Source of the DNA: Ziziphus jujuba
Taxonomy: Eukaryota > Streptophyta > Magnoliopsida > Rosales > Rhamnaceae
NCBI RefSeq assembly: GCF_031755915.1
Contig: NC_083386.1
Location: 2,568,501-2,632,500, forward strand
DNA: 64,000 nucleotides
Direction: 5' to 3'
The position numbers were made by a program, and so were the translations under genes. Shown here piece after piece: positions 1 to 12,203 of this stretch. The notes under the pieces were generated by a model. That model was not told where the DNA came from. It did no database searches and saw only the letters and a program-made list of their open reading frames with translations. Numbering within the stretch: the first letter of the stretch is position 1; each line of letters begins with the position of its first letter.

Positions 1-297
1 CGAATACTTTACAACCACATAAAAGTCAAATCAAAATTCTACAAAAATAAAAAGTCAACTCCCGACACCTTTGGACAGTTTGGACCTCGACTTAATTTAC
101 TCATAACTTTTAAACGATAACTCCAATTTGGATGTGCTACTAGTCTATGAACTCGGGGCATCATGTACTTCGCTACGGTACCATGGTCATCTAGAAATTT
201 CACCTGGAACAAAAGTCAACTTTTTGACCCATTCGGTCAACAGTGAACCTCGATCAACGTGCAAGAATCCCGATGTAGTTTGGGACGGAGTGTTACA
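1..297 (-). mobile_element. LTR fragment of the TGTAACACC family, cut by the window edge
   Basis: On the minus strand this begins with TGTAACACTCCGTCCC at 297. It then follows the same order of blocks as the starts of the solo LTRs at 1334, 18027, 19396, 23740 and 47505: a GTTGACC-rich stretch, a 'gagttcatagactagtagcac' block, a 'ccaaactgtcc' block and a 'gttgactttt' block. Only the first 297 bases are in view. It is more diverged than the 1334 copy and carries no coding sequence. Confidence 0.8.
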
Positions 298-870
298 CCC
301 AAGAAGCTTATTTTTCAGCCATGAAAGGTTCACGATTCTCCTGATTGCATATGGTTTTGCACCGAATTGAAGAATCAAAATCACTCCATTCAATTCGAAA
401 ATCATTTTTTTAAATGTAGCCCAGTCTCAAATTCATGCAATACAAATTTTGTCAATTTTTCTTCTTTTATGGAAAATACGCATTCGGCCACAAGTTTCTT
501 TTATTTTTTTATTTATATATATATCACCAAATTTCAAATCATACCCAATTTGAAAGTACTAAACAATTCCATTTAAAATGAAAAACAATTGTTCATGATG
601 CCAGATCTTAATTTGTGTTGAAATTATTATTTGATTCTAAAAATTTTGCAATAAACTATACATTGGAACCCGAAAAAACACAAGTGATAGAAAAATTTCA
701 AAATTTTTGTATAAATCAGTTTTACCTTAATATAACACTGCATGATAGAGCAAAACCAAATCATATTTGAGCTTGATATAAATTTGCAGTAGATCACAGA
801 TGCAGATATAGATGGCTTATAATGCACATATCATAAAATACAAAATACAGTTTAAAACATGTAGAATCCA
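298..870. other. Gene-free AT-rich interval
   Basis: There is no reading frame with recognisable protein content here. It lies on the internal (leader) side of the minus-strand LTR and primer site at 871-1326, so part of it may be degraded leader of that element. The short open frames look like chance. Confidence 0.5.
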
Positions 871-1326
871 GGCTTTGATACCAATTGTTAGTGCTATCAA
901 AATATAAATAATTTAAACATCATCAACTATAGCGCTATAATCCTAAGACCTTTACACATGCTACATAAACTGTATTTAATTAAATTATTAACTTTTTAAA
1001 TGCAGCCATTGATTTATCAAATTTACCTGCAAAACAGAACACAAGAGTAATAGAAGTAGTGCCTAATAGACACACTATTCTCTAACTTTTCTCTCTTAGG
1101 TTTTCACCAAATAAGTATTATAGACACCTCAAAACCCTAATTTCAATTGTATGTGTCATATTACAACACTCGTAATTTATTCCCAATTTATTTATATATA
1201 TATACACAAAATAATTAATAAATAATAATAACATTAATATAATATAATAATAAAATAGGGACTAAGTCAATTGGGTTTCTAGAGAAAATAGGTCCTTCAG
1301 TCCAATGAGCCAATTGAAATATTACA
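871..1326 (-). mobile_element. Probable retrotransposon 5' LTR with primer-binding site
   Basis: Read on the minus strand, an LTR-like stretch ends in CTAACA at 886. Two bases later comes TGGTATCAAAGCC (complement of 871-883), which matches the plant initiator-Met tRNA primer site with one change. The likely 5' TG is at 1326 (TGTAATATTTC), giving an LTR of about 441 bp. The internal region would extend toward lower coordinates, but no gag or pol is visible there. The LTR end plus primer site is seen directly; the far boundary is inferred. The size suggests Ty1/copia. Confidence 0.55.
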
Positions 1327-1859
1327 GAGAGTATGTAACACCCTGTCCCGAAGTACATCGGAAATTTCTAAAATTTGACCAAGATTGACCAGGTTTGACC
1401 GTCATTGACCGAGAAGGGGTCAAATGTTGACTTTTTGCTCCTGATGGAATTTCACATTGACCAAAGTACCGTTATGAAGTACACGTTGTCACGAGTCCAT
1501 AGACTAGTAGCACGTTGAAAACGGAGTTACGGTTTGAAAGTTATGAGCAAAACAAGTTGAGGCCCAAACTGTCCAAGGGGTGCCCAAGTTGACTTTTTGT
1601 TCATGCAAAGTTGAGCTTTGACTCATGCATGGTTGTGAAGTACTCGTCGATACGAGTTCATAGACTAGCGGCACGCTTAAATTGGACATCTAGTTAAAAA
1701 GTTATGCACGTGTAAAGTTTTCTGAATAATGTAATATTTTAATATATTTTGACTTGAGTGAACAGTGTGTGCCACGTGTTGCATTTTCAGCCAATCCCAT
1801 GAGTGAACAGTATCACTCATGGGTGGCTTTTATTCTGGCTAAAATGTGTGAGCCGGGGG

Positions 1860-1916
1860 AGGAGAGAGAAAGAGGGGAGGACAGAGAGAGAGAGAGAGAG
1901 AGAGAGCTTGAGAGAG
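1860..1916. repeat. (GA)n-rich purine tract inside the solo LTR
   Basis: An almost pure GA stretch, with a core of repeated AG dinucleotides around 1881-1906. It creates spurious Arg/Glu- and Ser/Leu-rich open frames on the two strands. A matching tract sits at about 24.25-24.31 kb in the other subfamily A LTR, so it belongs to the LTR and is not a separate microsatellite insertion. Confidence 0.8.
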
Positions 1917-4012
1917 AAACCAACAGGCCCCCACTACTTAGCCATTTTTCGGCCACCCTTTCCATACACGTGCCACCCCACCTTGAAGACCACCTGAAAA
2001 CCCACCGGCCAGCCAAAAATCACGGCCAACCGATCGCCGACATGCCCGGGTCGAGGCTTTTTCCGGCGGCGGTGCCGATTACTTCAAACCCAGATTTCTC
2101 CCTATTTCGGTCCCGTTGAGTCACTCATTCCCCGATCTACCTTTCCAACAAAAATCATGGCCAGTGGCCACCAGATGCTCCACCGGCAGTGGTGGATTCC
2201 GGTGACGATGGTGGCTCATTGGGAAATTGATTTTTCGGCGAGTTTCCAGTTGCACTGACCATCTTTTCCTACTAATTCCGACCCTCTGAATCCAAATCTG
2301 GTGTCCACTTTCCTCAATTCGAGATGGATTGAGAGAATCGAGGACCTAAGTCTGAGAGCTTTCCAGCTAGATTCTGGCCACCACGGGTCCGATCTCCGGG
2401 AAGTAAGACCAGATTTGTAATCCTCGTTTCACAAGCTTCGTTTCAGTATATTACTCATAAATTTTGGTTAACGTTTGTGTTAAACCCCCCGTGTACCGGG
2501 TATTATTTACCCGAATAAATTATTAATTTATTTGAGTTGTGTAATATTGTTGTTCTAGGAGCATGTGTGCGTCGTGGAATTGATCTCATGGAGGATCTTG
2601 GGTTAATTGCGTGCTCGAGGTGAGTGACCCACCTTCAAAATTATTTTGGGATGTTAAAATATATATATTTTGTGTTAATTGGTTATTTGAAAAATATGTT
2701 TGATGTGTTGAATATTTAGTAAATTTATATTTGGAATTTTGATGCCAAAATTGAATGGAATTAAATATTTGTGCATTATAAAATATTTTGGTTCTAAGGA
2801 ATTTGAGATTTTGGTAAATTTTATCAAATGTCATTGTTGGAATAATTCATAATTAAATATTTGATAAATATGTTTTATGTATTTGATATTAAGAGAATTT
2901 CCATATAAATTGTATTGCTAATGTATAATGTTTTTAATATATGTTTTGGTGCCAAAAGAATATATTTGGAAATTTAAAGAAATTGTGGTTTGATTTATTT
3001 TAATTATTGCTATGGTTATTATTCAATTATTGTGCACAATTATATGAATTAATTATATATGGAATTTATATGGTTTTCATATTATTGATTTAAATTGATT
3101 TTTGAGAATTTGAGAAAAATATGGATTTAAATTATTATGTTTTAAAAATATTTATGCATTGAAATATTAATGGCTTGATCTTATGCCATTGGAAAATTTG
3201 GATATTTAAATTGATGGAATTGAGAGTTGATGGATTTGAAATTTATGAAATTTATGCCATGAATTTATGACGATGATTTATAAAGGAATTGCGGAAAATT
3301 TACGGGTTTAAATAGATGGAATAAACCCAGTAGTATTTATGAAATTTTGAGATTTTGAAAAATATTGATTTAGATTTACGAGTTTTTAGATGGACCATAC
3401 ACGTACTGGTGTTCTGTGTATATGGATGTGATTAGTGCATACATGGATATGATTAGCGCACAGGTGGGTGTGAGTAGTGCGCAAGTGATTTATGGGATTG
3501 TCCTGTGGTTGCCATCGGATGAGGGTACGCCGTTCCTCCATGGCCGAGACGCCTGTTTGCAGCGGCGTGGTGGAACGCCACGCTATCGTATGCCAGTTTC
3601 TCTCTTTAATCTCCTGTCTGGCGGTACCTTGGAACGCTGGGTACCATTGGCGCCACTAGTATATAGTGGGTGCATCAAATGGTTTTCAGAACATGGATTT
3701 CAAAATAAATATTTTGAAATTGTGTTTAAATTAAGAATATATTTAATGTTGTTTTTATTATCTATTTTAAATGGGGGTTTTAATTTGATTTAATTTTCCC
3801 TTTGCTTAATTCTTCAATAAATTGATTTATTTTAATTAAACAATTATTTCACGAATTGTTTTAATGTGAGTTTTATTAATATTTCGGTATTAATTATTAT
3901 GACATACATTAATTATTTAATAATTGTTATAAGTTATTTTATTTCAATTTATTTCATTACAAATTTGGATTAATTATTTATTTATTAAACTAATTATTCC
4001 TTGGTTTTGGGG

Positions 4013-4019
4013 TATAAAA
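4013..4019 (+). promoter_or_regulatory. Candidate TATA box of the solo LTR
   Basis: TATAAAA lies about 650 bp before the LTR end, followed by a block conserved in all copies (GGTTTT.CGAAAATG). The position fits a U3/R transition. The same place reads CATAAAA near 27.4 kb (outer LTR) and is further changed near 22.3 and 26.25 kb, so the promoter is probably weakened in several copies. Confidence 0.4.
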
Positions 4020-4696
4020 GATTGGGTTTTCCGAAAATGTTTTAAAAGGGGAACCTTTCCAACGGAGTGAATGGTGAGGGTTTTGAGAGAAAATATTATT
4101 TTTCAATTAATTATTATTTATTTACTTATTTATTCTTCATTAACCAAATGTACTATAATTATCGTTGCTTTATAATTATACAATAGATAGGATCACTCAC
4201 TGAGATGATTAGCATATCATATTTCTAAATTCCGTTCCCCTAGGTACAAGGTTTGGGAGATGTTGATCGTTCGGGGCGAACTCGACGTCTCAGTTCATTG
4301 CCGAAAGTCCAAGAAGCATTTCCTCCATTTTTCCTCTCCATCTTGTATTGCTTCATCTGTCATTGTATTAATTTCACAATCATTTGTATAATGCTCTATA
4401 TACTGATTGGACACATATTTACTGAATCATATATTGATTCCCCATCATTTACTTGGAGTGCTGCAAATCTGTGGAAATATATTGTAGTAAGGTGGGAGGA
4501 ATAAGGGGTGTATATAGAAGTGTATTTTCAGTGCAGGAAAATTGTGATAAGTCCAACCCTTAGGGGAGGTTCTGTCAGATTTTCCATTTGAGGGTCCGGT
4601 AGGGTTTCCCTAGGATCAGGGCTTGTCTAGGGTTCCGGTAAGGAATTTTAGACGGGTCCTAACAGTGTATGGCCAAGGGCTTTACTGAAAAATGCA

Positions 4697-4775
4697 GTAA
4701 ATAAGTCAATCTCATTACTGGTATAAATAAGCCCTTTAGTTAGTCTCATTACTGGTATAAATAAGCCCTTTAGTT
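4697..4775. repeat. Short tandem duplication (about 37 bp x 2)
   Basis: The stretch 'tctcattactggtataaat' plus 'aagccctttagtt' occurs twice back to back just after the solo LTR. No function is suggested. Confidence 0.75.
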
Positions 4776-5016
4776 TCGTGATTATGTCTAGTCTACACAA
4801 AATATCTAACATTTATAACCCAGATTTTACTTACCTTAATATAAAGAAAATCCCAATTTATCTTGCAAAAAGTATGAATTATATAACTATCACAAATTAT
4901 ATAACAATCACTACCATGATAAATAAACCAATCAAATCTTCCCCTTTTCTATTTCAACTAGCATATAATTCTTGCTCATATGTAAATAAAAGAAAGGGTG
5001 CACTAACTAAAATTTG

Positions 5017-5190
5017 ATGTGTGCTTTTGAGCAAGTTATAAAGGCAGTACTCTCCCCTGGACAAGCACAAAGTTTTTTAATATTCCATTCACGGCCACTG
5101 TCATGGTAACCTCAATGTTGGTTACATTTTCAAAGTGCTTTTGTAGTAAAAGGAAACATATACTAAAAATCGATATTATTGTACTAAAAT
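5017..5190 (+). pseudogene. Terminal PGG-domain fragment of an ankyrin/ACD6-like gene (unit A)
   Basis: In shifting frames this encodes relics of the last membrane segment of the PGG family: FEQVIKAVLSPG, then an IPF.ATV.V.SMLVTF stretch. It is nearly the same sequence as 34021-34200 and 38949-39090. Upstream ankyrin exons are absent and the frame is broken after 'SPGQAQ' by a one-base change. It lies tail-to-tail with the RING pseudogene that follows, as in the units at 34 kb and 39 kb, so it is a duplicated and decayed piece of that gene pair. Confidence 0.75.
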
Positions 5191-5846
5191 TGTAAAGAAA
5201 GCATGAAGGAGCCAGAGGGACTGTTGAGATTAAGATTTTTTTTTTTTTTTTTTTGGTTACTAAAATTGATTGGGATCCTTTATTGTGATCCTCTTTTTTA
5301 TTGTGCCACATGATCCTATTGTTTATTTCATATAGTTATAGTCTGTTTAATCTTTAGATTTGGAAAACTTATATTCATACGGACCATGGTTAGGATATAT
5401 GTTGTCAAAATTACACATTGCCATGCTCTGTTTATTATAAATAGATCAACACATTGCCATGCTCTACTTACAACTCTTACAAATTGTCATCCTTTGTTTT
5501 CAATAGAAATGGCACTCATTCCTAAATTCAGTAGTTTTACAATGAAAAATATTTAATCTTTTTATTCAATTTAATTTAATATAAGAATCAATTAGTCTTA
5601 TAAAGAGGTAAAAATAAACAATGTAATTTAAGCACTATGACTTTGTAGACAAAAATCCTAAAATCTTAGTGAGCAGTGGATAGCTTAGGCCAATTTTTTT
5701 TTCTTTTTTTTTTTTTCACTAAACCGATTTTAAATATATCTTAATACATAAGACCTTAAAATATATCATATTTAATTATGTGATGTGAAGTACCTACTTC
5801 AATTTTAGCAAAGATTAATCGAAAAAAAAAAATCCAAACAAACCTT
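5191..5846. other. Intergenic part of duplicated unit A
   Basis: Non-coding and alignable by eye with 34200-34890. Shared landmarks are a poly-T run, 'ttagatttggaaaacttatattcat', the 'atgctctgtt' motif, 'tttaatctttttatt.aattta' and the closing 'gtgatg.gaagtacct' block. It is the spacer between the converging PGG and RING relics. Confidence 0.7.
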
Positions 5847-6828
5847 TAGCAGAGTTGAGTCGATCCTTTAATGGGGTTCTACAAAGAGTACAAGAATTGC
5901 TCTGTCAAAACCACTGCAGAATAGAGTCTTCATGGAAAACATGTTTGCAAGGCAATCCAAAAAGCACTTTCCAACCGTGCATCTCTTCTAAACATATGCA
6001 ACAACTTCCCAACTCTTTCTTCTCATTGACAACAATGAACCTTCGAGTTTTCATCAACTTTTCATTGTTTTCAACAAAGATTATGTCTACCCGTTCAACA
6101 ATACGAATAACTAATTCAATATAAGAAATACCAAAAAAGAATACACAAATTTATAGAGGTTCGATCAAAAATAGACCTACATCTTCGTTGCTTAAGTGTT
6201 GAGCTTTTGCACTATGTAAATGTAATGTTTATAAGCTGTTACAGACTCTCTATTGGAGGATTCACATAAGAATTCCCAAAGCCAAAATCTAAGAACCCAA
6301 TACACCGTTTCACTTTCGATCTCCACAAAGATCTCTCTCAAACCCATGTTGAGAACACAAAGAAAACAAGAAAGAATGGCTCTCGAAACTCAAAGGATTC
6401 TTTTCGCACACAACTCTATACACAGGTCTGCAAGCTTTCTCTTTTTTTACTCTCTATTTTCTACATCTGATATATGAAGAAGGAGACCAAAAAATACACA
6501 TATATTTATCCAAGACAAGAAAATGGTGCATTCAATTAATCTTCAGCAGCTCCAACGTGGCAAGCAACCTATGAAATAACATTTCTGCCCTTTATTAACT
6601 GATGTGGCAGCAAAGTGCCACCATTTTGGAACCTGGAAATTTCCTCTTCGTTCTTCTTTAACTAGCAGCTTATAAACACATATATAAATGGCTTGATTTA
6701 AGGATTATAAAAATTTGTACCCCATATTCATATTCAATGTTCTTGCAATGGCCGCAACTTCTTCTTCAACAAGCTTTCCAACTTCCATATAGGAGGGCTA
6801 TACCCTAAATTTTCCATGAGTTTATACA
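5847..6828 (-). pseudogene. RING-H2 gene relic, split by an insertion (unit A)
   Basis: Two pieces, 5847-6113 and 6717-6828, match the minus-strand RING-H2 gene at 34904-35581. The first covers the C-terminal RING region, with Cys and His codons partly recognisable. The second covers the segment around 'tattcatattcaatgttcttgcaatgg'. About 600 bp of LTR-like sequence (6114-6716) interrupts them and replaces some 20 bp of gene. The 5' part is lost where the copia LTR begins at 6829. Not functional. Confidence 0.75.
6114..6716 (-). mobile_element. Ty1/copia LTR-like insertion in the RING relic
   Basis: Shares the block 'agatttat.gaggttcg' followed by a 'cctac.tcttcgttgct' stretch with the LTR at 6829-7455, so both are probably minus-strand LTR pieces of related copia elements. 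Exact ends and a TSD could not be fixed because some host bases are missing at the junction. Confidence 0.5.
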
Positions 6829-7455
6829 TGTTGGAAAATTGGAGAACAAAACTAGAAAACTAACTGACACAAACAACAACAAGATTTATCGAGGTTCGGA
6901 CAAGATAGCCTATGTCTTTGTTGCTCTAGTGAGAGCTTCTGCTATTTTATTGATAAACTGCTGTTCACATACCAAAGCTATAATGATGAATTCACATAGA
7001 TACTCATCCTCAAACCCAACTCCCAGTTACACCTCTGTTCTTCTTACTCCCAACTCTGTTCACTCATAACTCTCACCAAGAAATAAAAACAACAATATAG
7101 AACGCACAAAAGAAAAGCTTAATTTTTTAGGAATTTTCCACTCTTTGCAACTTCAAGAAATTGGTTTCCCACACACTGCTTTTTGATCCAGAAGAAAGCT
7201 ATTTATAACATATGCTTCCTCAAAATGACATAGCTTAACTTAACTACTGCACCAATGTTGTTAGAACACATAGCAATTCCATTAGTTGTTAAAATAAGAG
7301 TAAAGTGACCATTTTGTCATTCTTTACCTCTAGGTTAGTGAAGTGCACCGTTTTGACCATTAAAAGCTTCAAACCAGGTTCTGCACCAGACCTTTGCAGC
7401 AGATCACAATAGCACAGCAGCATCACAAGTAGAATTTGAGCATTAAAACTTCACA
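6829..7455 (-). mobile_element. 3' LTR of a truncated Ty1/copia element
   Basis: On the minus strand a purine tract (ATTAGGTGGAGAT, complement of 7457-7469) follows the RNase H remnant. It is succeeded by TGTGAAGTTTTAATG as the LTR start. The stretch ends in TTTTCCAACA at 6829, where the RING relic resumes. This order (RNase H, purine tract, LTR with TG...CA ends) is that of the 3' end of a copia element. Confidence 0.7.
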
Positions 7456-7483
7456 TATCTCCACCTAATCCTCAAATTCAAAA

Positions 7484-8124
7484 TTAGTGGGAACTCATCA
7501 CTATCCCAGCAAAAACATCCATCATCAAATCAGCCTGCTCTAATTCGGAGCAGATTCTTGCAAGTATTGAACTTGCCAACAATGAGCACTTTGTAACCAT
7601 ATCAAAAGGATTGAACTCAATAGGAATTTTCTTCAATCGAATCACCTGTTGAGCTGTCGTATCTTGGATAAAATGATAACTGACCTGAATATCCTTACAT
7701 CTTTCATGAAACACTGGATTTTTGTGCAGGTGAATTGCACATTGACTGTGTAACTATAAAACAACCTCTTGATTAAGTGCTTTGAGTTTGGCTAACAGAC
7801 CCTTAAGCCAAATATCTTCTTTTGCAGCCTCTATTGTTGCCATGTACTCAGATTCAATTGTTGATAAACCAACCATAGGTTGCAACTGAGACTTCCAACT
7901 TATGCAATTTCCACTCAAAATGAACACATAAGAAGATATTGATCTCTTTATGTCCTTATCACCAGCATAGTTAGAATCCAAATACCCAATTAGCTCAACT
8001 TCACTTGAATTTCCTTTATAAATCAATCCTTCACTCACTGAGTGCTTCAAATATCGTAGAAGCCATTTCACTGCCTCCAAATGATCTCAGCCAGGATTAG
8101 CCATGTATCTACTCAAGACACTAA
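7484..8124 (-). pseudogene. Ty1/copia reverse transcriptase C-terminus and RNase H, broken
   Basis: Reading down the minus strand: YMANPG, then a stop where the family has Arg, DHLEAVKWLLRYLK, GYLDSNYAGD (RNase H Asp), SISSYVF, ISWKSQLQ, LSTIESEYMA (RNase H Glu) and KEDIWLKGLL. A TAG stop follows, then NPVFHERCKDIQVSYHFI and NPFDMVTK. These are the standard landmarks of the copia RNase H end. At least two in-frame stops make it non-functional. The 5' side ends abruptly at 8124, where a Harbinger-like terminus begins. Confidence 0.85.
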
Positions 8125-8819
8125 GGGCATGTTTGTTACGTGGGATTGGTCAGGACAGGACAGGTTATAGTCCCAGTCTGCTGTTTGGGAAGCAAAATGG
8201 AGAACAGGACACACTTATCCCATTAATCAATTTATCCCATTTGAAGGGGACAAACCTGACCCACCAAAACACCTGGGTCACTTTTGTCCTACTCTCTCTT
8301 GAAGCTCTCTCGTGAAGAAGCTCTCAACCTCCCACTCGAAGGTGTGTCTGGCCGAATCGTTCAACGCCTCTCTTCGAGTTCTCGTTGGATCGTTCTCCAC
8401 CTCTCTTCGGTTTAAAACCCCCAGTGAGTACTATTATTCTTCTTTGATCTGTTCGTTCACTTGTTCTTTCTTCTTTGATTTGTTCATTTCCCTTATTCTT
8501 CTTCTTCGTAGATAATGTCTTCTTCTTCTTCTTATTCGTTTGATTTGTTTTAGGGATTTGGGTTCACAAAATTAAGGCTTCCATTTCGCAGCAATTAGGG
8601 CTTCAATCTGCGAGATTAAGGCGTCGATGTATGAGGAAAAGGGCTAAAATTTGTGGTCAATGTCTACAATGCAACTTCTACAAATTTGAAAGGTAAGATA
8701 GTCATGTTTTGAATGACCATGGCTTAAATTTGCCGTTATATTCGAGACCATGTTTTGAATTTTTTTTTGTGACACTTCATATGGCATCTGTGAACCTTGT
8801 TCTAATGCTTTTCTAGTGG

Positions 8820-8965
8820 TGTTGGTTTATGTTAGTTTGTCCTGTTGTATAGGAATTTGCTAGTTTGTCTTGTCTGGTCTTTGGTGGTGTTAGTTTTTTT
8901 AGTTTGTCTTGTTGTATATGAATTTGCTAGTTTGTGTTGTCTAGTTTTTGGTGGTGTTAGTCTTT
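8820..8965. repeat. Imperfect tandem repeat, about 70 bp x 2
   Basis: The phrase 'gtttgtc.tgttgtat' plus 'gaatttgctagtttgt' plus 'tggtggtgttag' occurs twice in succession, with degenerate TTGT/GGTG-rich copies continuing to about 9.12 kb. Non-coding. Confidence 0.65.
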
Positions 8966-11313
8966 GTTAGGTTGTCTTGTTCGGTGGTGGTGTTGATGTT
9001 GGAGAGGAAAATTGGGAAATGTTTAAATGTTGAAAATTGAGACAAAGCAAGCAAAGACTAAGTAGAGTGTCATGTCTGGTGGTGTTGTTAGTTGTGTAAA
9101 AATGTCTTGTGTGGTGGTGGTGTTGGTTGTTGCATTAACTATGTAAAAATGTGGAAAATTGGGACGAAGCAAGTAAAGACAGAGCAAAAAACTATGTTAA
9201 GTAGAGTTTCTTTTAAATGTTTTTTGTTAGAAAAAAAAAAAGAAAGAAAAAATACATAAGTATACTCGACAGAGAAAGAACATATAACAAAGTCGTTATA
9301 TATTTTGGAAACTGAAAAATGGGCATGTGATGATTTTGGCTTGTATGGAGGCCTCCTCTCCATGTTGCAACTTTTGGCATGTATGGTAGTTTCACTGCTC
9401 TGAGTTAACAAATTGAACCCCGAAAAGTTTGGAAGATGCAGGCATTAAAAATCCCAATTGATGTTGCCTATCGCAGAATTGATTTAATTACTGAAATTCT
9501 ATTTGAACAGGAATGTGGTATATATCTGTAGGCACAGATGGCCATATTTCTTTATACTAAAGTTCTTTTATGTGGGTGCGTTGTTTTTCATTTGCTGCAC
9601 AAAAGACTTTTTTGTGTGGTATAGTCATATAAATAAAAGCAAAACTAAAAGTGATGCATAATATATAAATGAAATAGGCTTTTTTACTTTTTTTATTTTT
9701 TTGGAAAATGCAATGAAACTAGCAGCTACTCTTTTCCATATAATTTCTTGGTAGGCAAAGGACTAAATATTAGCTTTCTGAGGAATTTCGCAAAGATATT
9801 CAAGTAGACCAAGAAGCATAATATCAACATGCCATAAATTTGATATCAAAATAAATAAATTAAAAATAGACAATGAAACAGAATGCTGTTCATATATGTA
9901 TATATGCTATTACCAAAGCTAAGAAACAAGTGTGAAGGTGAAAATAAATAACCCTTTTATAATATTACATTTCTTAGTGTGCTTCTTTTTTTGTATACCC
10001 AGACATTCTATGTTTTCACTCTCGCACCAAGTCCTATCGGAAAACCCTTTGTGATGACTGGTATTTGTTGTCTATGATTTTGTTCTTAACTACTTATATG
10101 GAAGTTGTTGTTAAAATAATATATGTACTCGATCGGTAGATGGTAGATTTAGCCGTAGCAATCATGCTACATTAAGTTATAGAGGTATCTTGTTATATGA
10201 TTTAGTTATATTTGCTTGAATTTTTAAATAACCATGTTGAGTTGTTGGTACAATGTGTTTTTCACTAGTTTATACCAGTGCTTCCTCTTTTGCATTAGAT
10301 TATGGCATTGCCTATTAACTCTATCATAATATGCTGCTATTTAGCTTTGTGTTGCTAGTACTGGTGTTCTATATGGAAGCTTTTAACAGCTGCATTGTTT
10401 GAATCTTATTGAAGCTTTTAATAGCTGATGGTGAGAGATTGGCTTGGTTGTTAAGCCATGTACATCAATGAATTTTTCGAGCCACCAGGTGGGGGTGGAT
10501 GGATGTTTATAGTTGTATATGATCAAAAATGTAAACAAATGTTGTTATCCCTATATATTATTTTATCAATTTAACTCGTATGAACTGTCAATTACACTTA
10601 ACGCAGGTTATAAAAGTTCAACTTATCCAACGTATGCTTTTAAGTATGAAAATTTTGCTTGATGGACAAATAATTATTATATATATATATATATTATATT
10701 TATATGTGGTTAGAATCATGATTACCAAATAATATTGTGATTTGTATATTAATAAAACTAAAATTTCCTTATATGTATATTAAAAAATATGATTATTATT
10801 GAAGTCCATAAAAGTAGTTTAGGATTTTAAATTATTTTTTTCTCAGTTATTATTTATGTGGTCAATGAAAAATGAATCAAAGTATACATATCATAATCAA
10901 ATCCATGACCATCCTTAAACCAACAAAAATAAGCCACTCTATTTCTCTATAGTTGCATATAAACATTAAAAAGAACCATAACTAGTATGTAATGGGCTCC
11001 ATCACTTGTACAACATTTTATAATTATGCAATTATTCATTCGGCTCCATCATTATTAATAAAAAGAATTTTGATTATATATATATATATATATTTATATA
11101 TTTATATATATATAATAATTGGGTTTGATGAGCTTAAAAAAAACTTAAATCCACCTTTTACTTTGACCTTCAGAATATATATAATGTTTATAGTGAAGGA
11201 TAATATATAAATATATTATTTATGGAATATTTTTGTTTGCTGTGTATTTTTAATTGTATTAGCAATAGCAACTCAATTTAATGTGTTTCTTTTCTTTTCT
11301 TTTTCTTTTTTGT

Positions 11314-11812
11314 AGATATGGATGGAAGAAAATTAGCTATAATAGAATCTTTTGTTGGGGCTTTATGTTTGTCTTCATTATGTACATGTATGTAGCCTGG
11401 CAAAGGAGAAATGATAGAGGTGATAGGAATAGAATAACTAGGAGTACAGAATTACATACATCTTTTATAATATTTGGCTGGACAATGATGTGACTTGTAT
11501 TAGTCAATTGAGGATGGATAGGAGAACATTTGGTATTTTATGTCGGTTATTATGCCAGGATGAATATGTGAAAAAGGATGGTACTGTTACATTGGAAAAG
11601 CAAGTATGCATATTTTTACACATAATTGCTCATCATACAAAGAACCATATAATTACTAGTAGATTCTATAGATCGGGGGAAACAGTTAGTAAATATTTCA
11701 ATTCAGTATTGAATGGGGTGTTATGCTTACATGGGATTTTGTTGAGGCATCTGAACCTGTGTCGGATAATTGCTCGGATGATAGATGGAAATTGTTTAAG
11801 GTACGTTTGTGG
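11314..11812 (+). pseudogene. PIF/Harbinger transposase N-terminal exon, frameshifted
   Basis: The stretch 11490-11760 reads LRMDRRTFGILCRLLCQD, then EKQVCIFLHIIAHHTKN, then RFYRSGETVSKYFNSVLN, then LHGILLR. This is the conserved helix-rich region ahead of the DDE nuclease in plant Harbinger transposases. A frame change near 11756 is needed to continue into EPVSDNCSDDRWKLFK, which ends at a plausible splice donor, AAG|GTACGT (about 11810). The upstream part, MDGRKLAIIESFVGALC after a TTTTTTGTAG acceptor (11314), reaches a stop and needs another frame shift. No DDE exon was found. Inactive. Confidence 0.8.
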
Positions 11813-12203
11813 ACTAGTTTGGTTAATAAATTTATATTTAAATTTAGTTAATATGAATGGGATTGATAATTGGTCAACTTGTGTACATTAGTTATGTTAA
11901 TGAGATATAACGAGTAAGACACATGAATGGTCCATTTTACCCATTGAAAGAGACACTTTAATAACTATACTATAGATAGAAGGTAAACCTAGTTTTTATG
12001 ATTATAATTATAATGTTTTAAACAATTTATGTTTGGAATTTCCTTTTTTTTTTTAAAAAAGGTTTCTAATTTTCCTATCTTTAGTTTGTAATAATATATT
12101 ATTATTTTGGGTTTGTTTAAATATATTTTGATAGCTAAAAATAATTAAATATATATTGTTTCATAATTTTTTTTTTAATTTTTTCTTTGTTCTTAATAAA
12201 AAT

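Larger units (their letters stand above)
1334..4664 (+). mobile_element. Solo LTR (3331 bp) of a long-LTR retrotransposon, subfamily A
   Basis: Starts TGTAACACCCTGTCCCGAAG and ends GACGGGTCCTAACA, so it has the TG...CA ends of an LTR. The flanking 5-mers are GAGTA (1329-1333) and GTGTA (4665-4669), a TSD with one mismatch. There is no primer site or gag-pol beside it, so it is a solo LTR left by LTR-LTR recombination. It shares a (GA)n-rich block near 1.88 kb with the 23740 copy, which I call subfamily A. A LTR of more than 3 kb with these ends suggests a Ty3/gypsy chromovirus of Tekay/Del type; that is inference because no coding region is present. Confidence 0.85.
8125..11880 (+). mobile_element. 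Decayed PIF/Harbinger-like DNA transposon (right end not located)
   Basis: The left end begins GGGCATGTTTGTTACGTG directly after TAA (8122-8124) inside the copia pol gene. A TAA/TTA target and a G-rich GGGC.TGTTTG terminus are typical of PIF/Harbinger. A transposase remnant lies at 11.3-11.8 kb. Between them, 8.15-11.28 kb is non-coding, AT-rich and intron-like. I could not find a matching inverted terminus downstream, so the right boundary is unknown and the end given is only where the transposase homology stops. Confidence 0.6.

Noticed and set aside
1754..2119. 121-codon frame with Arg/Glu repeats
   Set aside because: It lies in the solo LTR and arises from the (GA)n tract. The other LTR copies do not preserve it.
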